DNA from: Nephrocerus scutellatus
Taxonomy: Eukaryota > Arthropoda > Insecta > Diptera > Pipunculidae
Direction: 5' to 3'
Length of the DNA: 64,000 nucleotides
NCBI GenBank assembly: GCA_947095585.1
Contig: OX352763.1
Location: forward strand, 48,175,981-48,239,980
Position numbers and translations under genes: made by a program
In this document: piece after piece, positions 1 through 10,613 of the stretch
How positions within the stretch are numbered: position 1 is the first letter of the stretch
Layout of the letters: every line of letters starts with the position of its first letter
Notes under the pieces: model-generated
The model's database searches: none
What the model saw: only the letters and a program-made list of their open reading frames with translations
What the model was told of the DNA's origin: nothing

Positions 1-501
1 ATTTATAAATATCTTTATATATGTAGTATAACGAAGGATCATAAAAACTCCACTATTGTCCATTGCAAGAAATTGAATAAAATAGAATTAAACAGTGTAA
101 TTGTTTCTTCTAATCAAAACATTCAAATTTACATATTTTTAAAAATTCAAATACGTTTGTGCATTCTTATTTGTTACATTTCATTTTAAGCCTATTTTCT
201 AATAGGTTTGAGATTTTTTCACGTTTTTTTCTAATAATTTATCTAATTTTTACACAAACATTTTCAAGTATGGCTATTTGCTCCATAAAATAAGTTTTAA
301 TCAATATTCTAACGCATATTTATCAAGTGCTTTTTCATTAACTTGGACAATTTTAATTAAAGCAAACAAGTATGTATCAATATTTCCGACAAACAAATTT
401 GGTTTATATAAGATTTAAAATATAAGTTAAAATGAAAAATTGTTAATAAATATTTATTTCCGCAAGATTAAAAAATGTTTACTAATTCTTGGTTAACTGC
501 T

Positions 502-2197
502 TTATTTAACATCTTTCTTTTGTTCCTTCATGAAATCACAGACTACTTTAACAAATTCGACAGGCTGATCAAAATGAACCAAGTGTCCAGCATCGAGCCA
601 ATGATGTTTAAAATTTGGAAATATTTTTGTAATTGCCGGCCAATCGGTCGAGCTGCGTATTAGAAAATATAAGATTTAAAATAAATAGTTTGATAGTTGC
701 ACATCTTTTAAACCATTACTTATTTTATAATATATGTATAGTAAAATCTAGATAAAACAATAAAAGCATAATTGCGAGCCCGAAGGGCTAAGCTTATAAT
801 CAGAGGACAGGAACATTTTTTTCAACATGCGTGTGGTCAGTCCACTTGTATATCTCAGTTTCTACCGGTCAGAATTTGATGGGACTTGTTTTAAAACAAT
901 TGATTACATCTGCTACAGCAATACAGAATTTTATTCCGCGTGATGCGTGTGGCGCGTTTAGTGTATGGAAAAGTGAAAAAAAAAACAAAAATTTTCTTTA
1001 AAAAAATTCAAATTAAACTAAAATCCTTTTAAGCTAATTCAGTCTCAATTACAAATCCATATCGCGATCTAAGAAGCTAAGCTTTGCTATATAAATTACA
1101 TGGTATTCAATGGAACAATGAACAAAATGTGAAAAAGCAATGAAATTTAAAAATTAATTAGGTAATGGGCGTCTTAAAGAAATTTGCCGGCATGCTTTAA
1201 TGTTTTTCTTTCCATGTGGACCTGACACATTTCTATTAGTAAACTTTTTATTTATAATCATCGGTGAAGAAACTAACTACTCACTTTAAAAAATTTGATC
1301 GTTTACCCCCGATAAACATCACTGGCCCAAGATATGGCTGAAAGACAGAAATTGTCTCTTCGTAGTTGTTAAAGTGTTTTAAATTTTCATACAAAGCTGC
1401 CACATTTGGCTGCCAAACATATCTAACACAATGTTTAAAATTCAGTATTTTAGTGGTTTTTTTACTTTTTGAGATGGTTACATACTTGCCCGATTCTAGC
1501 CGCTTTAGATTCATGATGATAAAGTCAACAGTACCTTGATCCCCAACCGTGTCTTTTATTTGCTTTTCCACAATCCTTCTACCCTCGGTCATTGGAGTAT
1601 TCAGCGGAACAGATATATTTTTCATTGCGAGAAATAATTCGCCCATACTTTCTATATCACGCGGTATCGATATTGGCGAGATGTCCACAATTATGGCTCT
1701 TTCAACCAATTCTGGCTAAAATGTTTTTAATTACAATTGGCTTCACAATTTTAATATGTTACTTTTACATATTTAAGAGCAAAATACATCATTGTTCTGC
1801 CACCCATACTGTGACCCATGACTGCAGCTCTAGTAATATTTTCTTGTCGCATAAATGCTACGACGTCTTCTGCCATATCCTCTGAACTGTGCTTTGGATC
1901 ATGTGGGCTATCTCCATGATTCCTAGCGTCCACGCAGTAAATCTACAGTAGAATGTATATTTTTAATAGACAATACCATTTGTTTAAATTTTTTACTTTT
2001 TGGTTCAATTTTAATGAGAGTACTCTGCTTATACCTCGCCAGTTTTTTTTAGATCCAAGTAGACCGTGCATGATAATTAAAGGAGCAACATTAGGATTAC
2101 CATTAAAAGCATAGAATGCCATTTTAATGGGATTTACCGACGAACTGTGGTAAAGTGAGCGTTGCCACCACGCATTGCAAATTCCCATTCCCAACAT
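502..2197 (-). CDS. Abhd11: ABHD11-like alpha/beta hydrolase, 5 exons
   Basis: Serine hydrolase of the ABHD11 family; family members are mitochondrial in animals, which is known of the family and not shown here. Exons read on the minus strand: 2197-1997, 1942-1769, 1715-1486, 1422-1285, 652-502. All introns are GT-AG and phases match across each junction, giving about 297 residues, close to the family length (~300). Visible motifs: HGLLGSKKNWR (oxyanion loop), VDARNHGDSPH, nucleophile elbow GHSMGG (Ser about residue 112) and the catalytic His in DAGHLVHFDQP in the last exon. The first in-frame ATG is at 2197; the open frame runs further upstream without another ATG. The N-terminus, MLGMGICNAWWQRSLYHSSS, is Arg/Ser-containing and could be a mitochondrial presequence (inference). 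The four-exon core is certain; the exact start is less so. Confidence 0.88.
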
Positions 2198-3344
2198 CGA
2201 TAAAGATATTCTTCCAAGGTGCGTATGTAACAAAAAACGCACTATTGAATATTGACTATTGTTATGAAGTCTGTTACTGTGTCTTTTCTTATTGGGATCT
2301 TATCTCTTTAGCGCTTTACATACCAGGCGCGTTGTCTTTGCGCTTTAAAAATAAAAATCCTTTTTTTAATTTTTTAGTTATATGAAGTGTTTTTATTTAA
2401 TTACTAAAATTAAGTTTTATAGAAATAAATTAAAATAGTTATTAAACTTAAACTTATTAAAGACTTTTAAGTGATAAAGATAATTACCTAAAAATAAGAA
2501 TGTACTGCAACGAACTTGGCCGAAAAACACACGCAACGCGTTCCACACACGACTGCGACAATCCAAAGCAAGCTGGAAGCTGCAAGTCGAAACTAATGCC
2601 TCTTTCGATTAATTAAAGTCATAACCAAAACCTTATCCATGGGTAAGCTAACAAAATGATATGATTTTCATGGTATATGCTTTGCAAATAGAACGTCAAC
2701 CGAAACCAATTTTGAGAAGAACAACAAACTGAGAAATTAGTCTGCTTGATCTCTCTTCGCCATATTGCTGAGTAAACGAAACCATACCCGTCGATTGCCG
2801 ACGGGTAGCAAAGTTACAGTATAGGTTACAAAAACTTGCAAATAAAACACATAATCAAACCATACCCTAGATACAGTTTGCAAATAGAACGCCAAACCAA
2901 AACTACGAGAGAGAAAATTTAACTTAACCTGCAAAATTAAAGAACTTTAATTATCAATTGGACTATTGGAAATGGAATATCGATTTCAAATAATTCGGAA
3001 AATCCAAAAATCAATCAGCGGTTGTGTGTGTGGATTGCTATAGGTTATAGGCTGTAAACCCCGTATGAGGTAAGACAAATGATACTTTGGGTGTGTTTTT
3101 TAATGTCGGAGAAATTCAAGTTCCGAAATATCCGATAAATCTGATAATTTTTTTCTCTGTCTGATATAAAAAATTATCTGCTGTGTTTTTTTAGCATCAG
3201 AGAAAATGTTTATTTCTCAACTAAATGCTCCATAGTAGTTGACATGTTTCCTCTCATGTTTAAAGAACAAACAACTACAGCTGTCATTAAATGTTCTGTA
3301 TATTTTTACAGAGTAAAAAGATCAAATCCGAAAATTCTGTAAAA
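2198..3344. other. Intergenic DNA, no gene seen
   Basis: AT-rich DNA upstream of the ABHD11 gene, so its promoter should lie near the 2198 end, but no clear TATA or initiator can be singled out. A short hairpin with a 9-bp stem (TACCCGTCG / CGACGGGTA) lies at about 2787-2808. Two diverged ~45-bp direct repeats starting TTTGCAAATAGAACG lie near 2680 and 2877. Confidence 0.4.
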
Positions 3345-3620
3345 TTTTTTAAAAATTGGTCTGATTTTCTTCAAATTTTCAACATATGTGAATCACTAAT
3401 AGACAAAACTTCTTGTACATTTTTTTGAGTGATCGAGACCTAAGGCTCGAGGAGTGCCCATATAAATTTTTTAAAAATTAGCCCGATTTTCTTCAAATTT
3501 TAAACACTATTACCATGTATCTCCGATAGAGAAAACTATTTGTAAAATTTTTAGAGTGAATGGAGTGAATTTTCTTCAAATTTTAAATCATTTATGTATC
3601 ACAGATATACATAATGGACT
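3345..3620 (-). repeat. ~120-bp dispersed tandem repeat, locus 1
   Basis: About three diverged, minus-oriented units. Each contains the reverse complement of the block ATCGGAGATACACATGTGT followed by AAATTTGAAGAAAATCGG, then a GC-rich stretch. The same unit recurs at 31.1, 33.3-33.7, 34.1, 34.6, 35.3 and 54.3-54.9 kb in both orientations. Confidence 0.7.
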
Positions 3621-3765
3621 CTAATATTAACATTTTCCAAATTAACGCGGTTCAAACTTTGCGCACATACGTAGGGTGCCGTAAATGTTTTTAGAAAATG
3701 GTAATACTAGTGTTTTCCGATGCAAATCTCTTTTCTTTACTTGAAAAATTTAATTCAGTGAAAAA

Positions 3766-4569
3766 ATGGAATTATCGCGCGAAAATTTTCGTGTGATGGT
3801 TTTTTACGATTTTCGTAAGGGGCTAACTCAACAACAGTGCTTCGAACCACTTTATTCGACTTGTTGCGACGAAGCACCATCCTTGGCTAGTGTTTATAAT
3901 AAGTACAATGAATTTAAATGCGAACGACGTTCACTTAAAGACGAGCCTCGTGAAGGTCGTCCAAAAACAGCTGTTGTGCCAGAAAACATCGATGCTGTGA
4001 GAAAACTGATTGAAGAGGATCGTCATGTGACTTATCGCGAAATCGAGGCATGCCTAGGTATTAGTAACACCAGCGTTTATACGATCTTACATGAACATTT
4101 AAAGGTGCGGAAGCTATGTGCACGTTGGATTCCACATTTCTTGACAGACGCAAAAAAAGGTTCGTGTCGAATGGTGCCGCCAAATGCTTGAAAAATTCGA
4201 TAAAAAACGTATACAAGATCATAACTGGTGACGAGTATGAGCCGGAAAGAAAAGGGCAATCGACTGTTTGGGTCTTTCAATTCAAAGAAAAACCAAGGAA
4301 AGTTGAGCAAGCTTGTAGCGTTGGGAAGCAAATGGTAGCGTGTTTCTTCACGAAGACCGGTCATGTGGCTACTGTGGCTCTTGAAAATCAATTCAGCTTG
4401 GTATACGACCATTTGTTTGCCTGAGGTTTTCAATAAACAACAACAACAAAAACAAAACAAACCAAAACGGCGAATCATTTTGAATCACTATAATGCGAGC
4501 TCACACACATCACATCAAACAAGCGAGTATTTGTACACTGAAACGATGGAATTGATGGGTCATCCGCCT
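3766..4569 (+). pseudogene. mariner (irritans-type) transposase, 5' part, broken
   Basis: DD34D mariner transposase. The N-terminal HTH region is open from ATG 3766 (MELSRENFRVMVFYDF; SLKDEPREGRPK; REIEACLGISNTSVYTILHEHL). Frameshifts follow, and homology continues in other frames: TGDEYEPE (first Asp; a few residues after it are deleted), QSTVWVFQF, KQMVACFFTKTGHVATV, WYTTICLPEVF, RRIILNHYNASSHTS, ELMGHPP. The second catalytic Asp, normally in HDNAS, is Tyr here. The reading breaks off at GHPP, exactly where the Jockey element is inserted, and resumes at 9232. Terminal inverted repeats were not recognised. It is a dead copy. Confidence 0.9.
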
Positions 4570-4837
4570 AGATTTAAGATTAAGATATTTTATTAAACAT
4601 TTAGGTATTATACAATTTTTACTTAAAACTAAACTTATAACTATTATTAATAAGTGTCGGCTCAAGAATAGGGGCCAGACGTATTTACATTTTTTTTTTA
4701 TTGCTTATTATTAAACAATATTTTTGAGTACTTAATCTACTACATGTTATATTTAAGGCAATTAAATTTAAAACAATAAATTTTAAAATAAAATAAAAAT
4801 GAAAAAAATATAAGAGGGGGTATAAACAGGGCGATCT

Positions 4838-7513
4838 TCAGCCTCTGTAATGTTGATTGCTGGCCTTCTCGTAGAAGGAGACGTCTTGATTATTAAGGAT
4901 GTCGTCGAATCTAGCATCAGTGAATCCTCTGATGTGTATGTACCGGTGACTTGGCTCGATTTCTTCGCTTTTCCGTCCTTGCATGTCAGGACTTGGATGA
5001 GTTTCCAATCCGTCGACGAATTTCCTCACCATTTGGAACAAGTGGTCGGTTATTGGCAGCAGACCAACTGCTTCGTAAAGTCTTGCAGTCGACACAAACT
5101 TATAGCTGTTTGGCACCCTCCAGAGTCCTGTACAGATCCTAAGTACCTTCCTTTCAAATAGGGAGATCTTCTTCATCGTTGTTGGTGAGACGGTGCACCA
5201 TATGGGATAGCCATAGGTTATCACTGGCCTGCCTGATGAGCTGCTTGTAGATGAGCAGCCTGGTGTTGTTGGACAGCCCGTTTCGTCTTCTTAGTAGCGG
5301 GTGCACCAAATGAAGAGCGTAGTTCGCTTTTTTCATTGTTTTATCGATGTGAGAGTTAAACTTGAGCATCTCAGTAAAGGTGATTCCCAGGTACTTAGTC
5401 TCTGACTTGGTGTTTATTGTCGTGTTATCCGGAAGGGTGATTTTTAAGGCTCTGCACCGGCTTGCGATTTTTCTTATCCTTGTTTCGGTTGCTAGTACTC
5501 GGAAGCAGATGAGTTCCGTTTTTTTGGCGTTGATCTTCAGTCCCCAATTCAGGTAGTACTCCCAAAGATTTCGGAGGTGTTCCTCCACTCTTCGGGCAGC
5601 TATCTCAGGAGAGCGGGAAACGGCATACGTGTTGGAGTCATCCGCGAAAAGCATGGTCCTTGTTCCGGCTGTATTGGTGGGTTGATCCGCCGTGAAGATG
5701 CTAAATAGGACTGGTCCAAGTCTGGAGCCTTGGGGAACTCCGGCTTTAATCCTTTTCCTTGTCGATAGGCTGCCATACACCTACACAAAAAAGACCCTGT
5801 TAAAAACAAATTCTTTAATTATTTTCACAAATAAATCAAATAAGTTTGTACAGAAGCCCGTTTGTTCAGGCGGTATCGGAAGCTTTTTTGATGTCTAAAA
5901 AACAGCCTACTGTACTACTTTTGACATTCAGTCCTCGAGTGACGTCACTGTGAAGCTTCATCAGAGGGTGCAGCGTAGAGTGCTTTTCTCGAAAGCCGAA
6001 CTGAAAGGAAGGAATTAGATTTCTTTCCGAGCAATACGCATTGATCTTTTTACGGATCAAAGGCTCCAATACTTTACTGATACAACACAGTAAAGCTATG
6101 GGGCGGTAACCAGTTACTCTGGAGCGGTCGGTTTTCTTCGGTACTGGTACTACTTTGGCTACCTTCCAGTTGTCTGGAAAGTATCCATTGTTTAGGCAAT
6201 TGTTGAATATGATGGTTAACATCAAAATTGCCATACCCGGCAGCTTTTTAAGCAGGAAATTTAAAATCCCGTCCGATGATTTTTTAGAGTTTTCACTCAT
6301 AATTAAATCACTGACAACCGCTGTCCCTGTAAACTAGCGACGATGAAAATATATGAATTCTATGAAAAAAAAACTTTCGACCTGCTCTACGAATTCTGGA
6401 AGATGAGTTGGTGCTCGGTCTGTAAAGTTCATTTCGAAATGACCGGCAGAGACTTCGGCTTCGGCTCAGAACTGGATGCTACTTGCTCTCCAAACGTGAT
6501 ACTTTCTGGAATAGAAATACGTTTTCCGATCACTGAATTCAGCTTTTTAAAAGCATCCGGGCCTAGTTTGATGTTCTGAAGTCTTTTGGTCAGTTCATCT
6601 TCCTGGTAACTTCGCACAGCTTGACGAAGCATGATTACTGTACAACGCAGTTGCGAAAATACAGACTGATATTCGTCATTAACTGTGTTTAGAGTCCTGT
6701 TGAAGACTCTGAAGGCGTTTCCTTAGCCTTTGCTTGTAAGCATATATTGCCTGAATATTGTCAGGTATATGTTGAAAGCGATCCCTGCTAGAGCGAACAG
6801 TTTTCTGCCGATCTATGGCTGTGTTCATTGAAGTCTCGAATTTTTTAATAGCATCATCAATATCGTTATTCTTTAGATTTCTACAAGCCGCTGGAAGTCC
6901 AGCTTCGACTTATGATCTAAACCGGTTCCAGTTTATTTTCGCAAAGTTGATGTGTAGTTCAGGTATTGGGGTAACTTGTACAATTCGCTGATTCAACCTC
7001 ACTCGAAGCTCTATGGCCAAATGATCCGAATCACTATCATATGCAAAACAGGAATAATTCCTTAATTCCGGCAGGATGTTGACGAAATTTGTCGTTGCCA
7101 AGAAGAAATCCAGCGTGAACGGGGTCCGAGGATATGTTTTCCGGGGCTGGGAAACAAAAGCCATGGTATGCTGCTGAGGATTTGAATCCAGCCAATCTGA
7201 AATGGCCTTTGCTTGGTTGTTGCATACTTCATCTTGCCATCGGGTGTACCTAGCGTTAAAATCCCCTCCAACCACACAGTATGTGTGCCCAGAAAAGGAC
7301 CGCCGTCCTAGAGCAATCACTGCTTTTGTCGACCCTGTGGATGTTGTATCCGTCTGGACTGAATGGGTTTCTCCCTGTGAGATTAGTTTCCTGTAAAAGA
7401 AGAATGTCAGGTTTATTAGTTTTAATAAATAATTTTAGTGTGATACGCCTAGCTAACGAATAAATAGAGTTTACATTATATGAGAATTTACTTATCCTGC
7501 TTATTGTGAACAT
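4838..7513 (-). pseudogene. Jockey ORF2, endonuclease-reverse transcriptase, broken
   Basis: Begins at ATG 7513 (MFTISRISKFSYNVNSIYSL). The APE-type endonuclease has LLLQETNL, GGDFNARYTRW and SDHLAIEL, but ~165 bp in its middle are missing relative to copy 2 (junction near 7315), which shifts the frame. The RT follows in several frames: WKVAKVVPVPKKTDRS, YRPIALLCCISKVLE, FQFGFREKHSTLHPL, a damaged motif A (FLDIKKASDTA, normally an F-x-KAFD type), AGVPQGSRLGPVLF and catalytic LFADDSNTYAVS. The C-terminal region ends MITYGYPIWCTVSP..., with the stop near 4838. No RNase H, as expected for Jockey. Frameshifts near 7300, 6900-6640, 6300 and 5800 make it inactive. Confidence 0.88.
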
Positions 7514-7573
7514 AATTCACAAATAAGTCGACCCAAAACGGTCGTTTTGGACCTGTCATCAAGACTGCTATAA

Positions 7574-9016
7574 TTAGCAGGCACGACTTCTCTTGCTTTC
7601 TGCCTGCAAAATTGTGAAAAGGTCTGCTTCAAATAGCCTTTCCGTATCGTCGAAGATTTTAGACTTTCCAGTAGATGGTGCCGGTTTTGGAGCTTGCTTA
7701 CTTACTGGTTTTTTGCTTGCTTGGATGGTTGGTGGTGGTTTGTTGATTGTTGCTGGCTTCCTAACAGTCCCCATAGCAGCTATACTAGCAAAGCTAACTC
7801 GTTTCACTATAGCTTTTGCAGCAGATTTCTGGGCGAACTTATGCTGCTCCATCTTCTTTTGGGCGGTTTTTACTTTTTCCCCCATTTTTTCTTTATATTT
7901 AGGACATCCTCGATAGTTTGCAGGATGTCCAGATTTTTGGCAATTTGTGCAGAAGACGTTGTCGTCTTTGTTGTTGTCTACATTTCTCGGGCATTGGCCA
8001 GGTAAGTGTTCGTCCTTGCACTTAACGCATCTGTATTTCATGCCGCAATTGCTTGCTACATGTCCAAACTTTTGGCAGTTTCTGCACTGCGTAATGCCTG
8101 CCAGTTTAAGTTTTTCCCAATGTTGGTTCATAAGGAGGGTTTTTGAGCACACTGCTGCCTTATCGCAGTTATTCTCAAGTTCGACAATGAAATTGTTAAA
8201 TTTCCTGTCGGTCCTCTGAGAATTGAAAGGTTTGACCTCCAGTACAGGGATACCCTCTGCCGTTAATGCATCCTTGACATCATCAGTATCGAAGGAGTGG
8301 TGTATGCCTTTTAGGACCAACATTTCTTTACGGTCCTCCTTAGCAGTGTAAGTGTTAAATTCAGTCTTTCCCGATTGTAGAAAAGGCCGAATTTTCTGGT
8401 GCCCATCTTTGTTTATGGCCGTAACGACCGACTTACTGCTGTTGATGTTGCGAATTCTGCAACTAATGTTGGCACTCTTCGCGAACTTAGATAGTTCAGC
8501 AACGTTGAGTCTAAAGCAGACTATTGGCGGCATAGCAAATGGTTTCGATGTTGGTCCCGTAATTGGGGCGTCTTCGCTTGCCTTCTTAATTGCATTTTGT
8601 GCCTCTTTTGCTGCATTTTGTCCCTTTTTTGCCTTGGCTGTTTTCTCTACTGCAATGACTTTCGGCGGTTTTCTTAATTCAACAGCATTCACTGCAGGAG
8701 AAGATGATGTTGGTGGCGATGATGGTCTGGAATTTCCAGACAACCTCCTTCTTTTGGCCTTTATTGGCATGGGAGAAGACCGCTGTTTGCGACTGTCTTC
8801 ATCGCTGCTGCTGGATTCGGACGCATCATTGTCCGCTAACTCGCCAAGGCTCATGTTCTCCTTTTCAGAGGTAGTAGAGTCTTCGCAAAGCTGGTTGACT
8901 TCATCCAGCCTTTCGTACAAAGATGCGAGGAAGTCACCACCATGGTTGGAGACTTCTTGTCTAATTAAGGTTAATACCTCATTAACCTTTTCCTTCCGTT
9001 TCTGTTTTTTACCCAT
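7574..9016 (-). CDS. Jockey ORF1, gag-like zinc-knuckle RNA-binding protein
   Basis: Intact 480-codon frame from ATG 9016 (MGKKQKRKEKVNEVLTLIRQ). Residues ~50-150 are a low-complexity Ser/Lys/Ala region with basic stretches (KAKRRR). The middle resembles the RRM-like/PRE_C2HC part of Jockey gag proteins (MLVLKGIHHSFDTDDVKDAL). Then come three Cys/His knuckles at about residues 310-375: CRNCQKFGHVASNC, CVKCKDEHLPGQC and CTNCQKSGHPANYRGC. In this family ORF1p binds its own RNA and localises the RNP (known). Starts 60 bp upstream of ORF2. It is the only undamaged transposon gag in the window. Confidence 0.9.
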   Translation of the reverse strand: MGKKQKRKEKVNEVLTLIRQEVSNHGGDFLASLYERLDEVNQLCEDSTTSEKENMSLGELADNDASESSSSDEDSRKQRSSPMPIKAKRRRLSGNSRPSSPPTSSSPAVNAVELRKPPKVIAVEKTAKAKKGQNAAKEAQNAIKKASEDAPITGPTSKPFAMPPIVCFRLNVAELSKFAKSANISCRIRNINSSKSVVTAINKDGHQKIRPFLQSGKTEFNTYTAKEDRKEMLVLKGIHHSFDTDDVKDALTAEGIPVLEVKPFNSQRTDRKFNNFIVELENNCDKAAVCSKTLLMNQHWEKLKLAGITQCRNCQKFGHVASNCGMKYRCVKCKDEHLPGQCPRNVDNNKDDNVFCTNCQKSGHPANYRGCPKYKEKMGEKVKTAQKKMEQHKFAQKSAAKAIVKRVSFASIAAMGTVRKPATINKPPPTIQASKKPVSKQAPKPAPSTGKSKIFDDTERLFEADLFTILQAESKRSRAC

Positions 9017-9231
9017 TTTATAGGGCTGAAAAATGCAAAAATCTTAATCAGAAATGAAATAATTATAATATAATTATAAATAAGTGCTTACAAGTCGCAG
9101 GTAGCGAAATGCTCGCTTTTTGGTGTGAGGGTTTTTTTTTCCGTAGCCGGCAGGTAGCTGAGCGATCTGGTGCGGGATCTTTATAAGATGTGCTCGTGTT
9201 GAGCGCTCGATGCTGACTGGGTCATCCGCCT

Positions 9232-9290
9232 TACAGCTCCGACTTGGCACCCAATGACTTCTTCCTGTTCCCAACAATCAAAGATAAGAT
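9232..9290 (+). pseudogene. mariner transposase, distal fragment after the Jockey insertion
   Basis: Directly after the target duplication the translation is GHPPYSSDLAPNDFFLFP, the third catalytic Asp block of mariner (normally YSPDLAPNDFFLFP). It continues the frame that stops at 4569. Similarity is lost after about 9290, so the 3' end of the mariner is missing or unrecognisable. This fragment shows that 4570-9217 is one insertion. Confidence 0.9.
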
Positions 9291-9711
9291 GATAAGAAGA
9301 TAATTCTACATATATATATAAAGTTATACGCACTTTGCTTTCATCAGGGACATACACGGAAAAAGAGTGATTTTAATCAAAAAATGAATTGAAAATTACA
9401 CTTTCTTCACTACAAAAATGCTAATATTAGCGCTGGCTGGAGTTAATATTCATATCACATTTATTGTTTTGCATTGTTAATTATTGTTTTATTTTATTGT
9501 TTTCATATCGTCACAGAAAAATATTAGCTGATTGTGGTACTAACTTGAAAGCGTTTGCTTTTCTAAAGGCTATAATGAAAAAAATCGTAACAAAAAAAAA
9601 AAATTTTTGTATAAATATATATGTAGGTACCTCTCTCAATTTTCTTCTATACTAAGGAATTACATTACATTATTTCGATATTTTTTGTAAAGTAATAAAA
9701 TTAATAAAATA
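9291..9711. other. AT-rich spacer, no feature recognised
   Basis: No gene, repeat or mariner terminus could be supported. Contains a (TA)n run near 9309 and several poly-A/T tracts. Confidence 0.4.
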
Positions 9712-10499
9712 CAATGGGGTTCCGATTTGCGTCGACTCGTTTTGCGTTGTTTTGATTTGCGTCCTAAAAAAAATTCCGTTTGCGTTGATTCCTCGATTTG
9801 CGTCGCTACAAAAATGTTTCCGTTACTTAGAAATTCATCCATATATGTTTGTACATATATCTATAAATACAAATTTACATAATATGTTTTTATCTACATC
9901 ATTGCATTTTTATACACTATAAGAATTTTTCATTCAGAATTTTAGGGAATTTGGGCGTAATAGGAAATAGATCGCTACTTAAATACAGTTCAAATCTTAG
10001 GGATAATATGTGTTAGTAAAAATAATCTTTACAGTACAATTGTACATACTTTTATATAACTTTTATATGCTTAAGCGAGTGATTGGTTGAGCGCAATAAA
10101 GGTATATGTAACATGAATTGACTTCGATGTTATTCTTGTTATTAAATGATTTGAATGTTCTGCGTTTATGTTACAGAGCAATGGCCTGCAAGAAACGAAA
10201 GACGATCTCCTTTTATAAACAGGAGGACATATTAAATAGATTTGACATGTCAAATTAAATGAGTTTTTTAGTGAAATAAAAAATAAAAATGTACAGTCAT
10301 TGAAACCAATCTCCTACCAAAAGTATTGAATCATATGGGAAAATTTGTTTCGATTTCCGTAAAATTTTGTATAAACTTTGGAACCAATCTACTACCATTT
10401 GTATAGGAATATACGAGAAAATGTGTTTCGATTTGCGTTGTTTTGTTTTGCGTACACAATTTTTAGAACCATTGTAGTACGCAAATCGGGACCCAAGTG
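9712..10499. mobile_element. Candidate non-autonomous DNA element with 21-bp imperfect TIRs
   Basis: The left end CAATGGGGTTCCGATTTGCG is preceded by TA. The right end read on the minus strand is CACTTGGGTCCCGATTTGCG. The ends match at 18 of 21 positions when the next base is included. Subterminal copies of CGATTTGCGT and GTTTTGCGT lie inside both ends (9730-9805, 10428-10460), as in pogo-like elements. No coding capacity. The right TA is not present, so the boundary there is provisional. Confidence 0.5.
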
Positions 10500-10613
10500 G
10501 TGCGATTCCAACAATGTTTTATCCTAAAACAACTTCAGGGTTTAAAGCTCGCAAACTCAGGGAAACTCAGTTGGTTCCTTGTTAGATGTCCAAAATTAAA
10601 TGGTAATTTTTAT

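Larger units (their letters stand above)
4570..9217 (-). mobile_element. Full-length Jockey-clade non-LTR retrotransposon (copy 1)
   Basis: 4648-bp element on the minus strand, flanked by the perfect 14-bp duplication TGGGTCATCCGCCT (4556-4569 and 9218-9231) inside a mariner transposase. The 5' end begins GTCAGCATCGAGCGCTC, then a ~200-bp 5' UTR, ORF1 (9016-7574), a 60-bp gap, ORF2 (from 7513) and a ~270-bp AT-rich 3' UTR. It ends in short TTAAGA-type repeats (TTAATCTTAAATCT on its own strand) in place of poly(A). The order gag-like ORF1, then EN-RT ORF2 without RNase H, is that of the Jockey clade. The clean TSD and intact ORF1 suggest recent insertion, yet ORF2 is decayed. Confidence 0.93.

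Noticed and set aside
1943..2242. Start of the hydrolase at 2242
   Set aside because: The codon there is GTG; the first in-frame ATG is at 2197, so the longer start is unsuitable for a nuclear gene.
2787..2808. Hairpin as a bacterial-type terminator
   Set aside because: No T-run and no bacterial gene; eukaryotic context.
8352..9023. 223-codon plus-strand frame opposite Jockey ORF1
   Set aside because: Antisense shadow of the gag-like ORF1; no domain.
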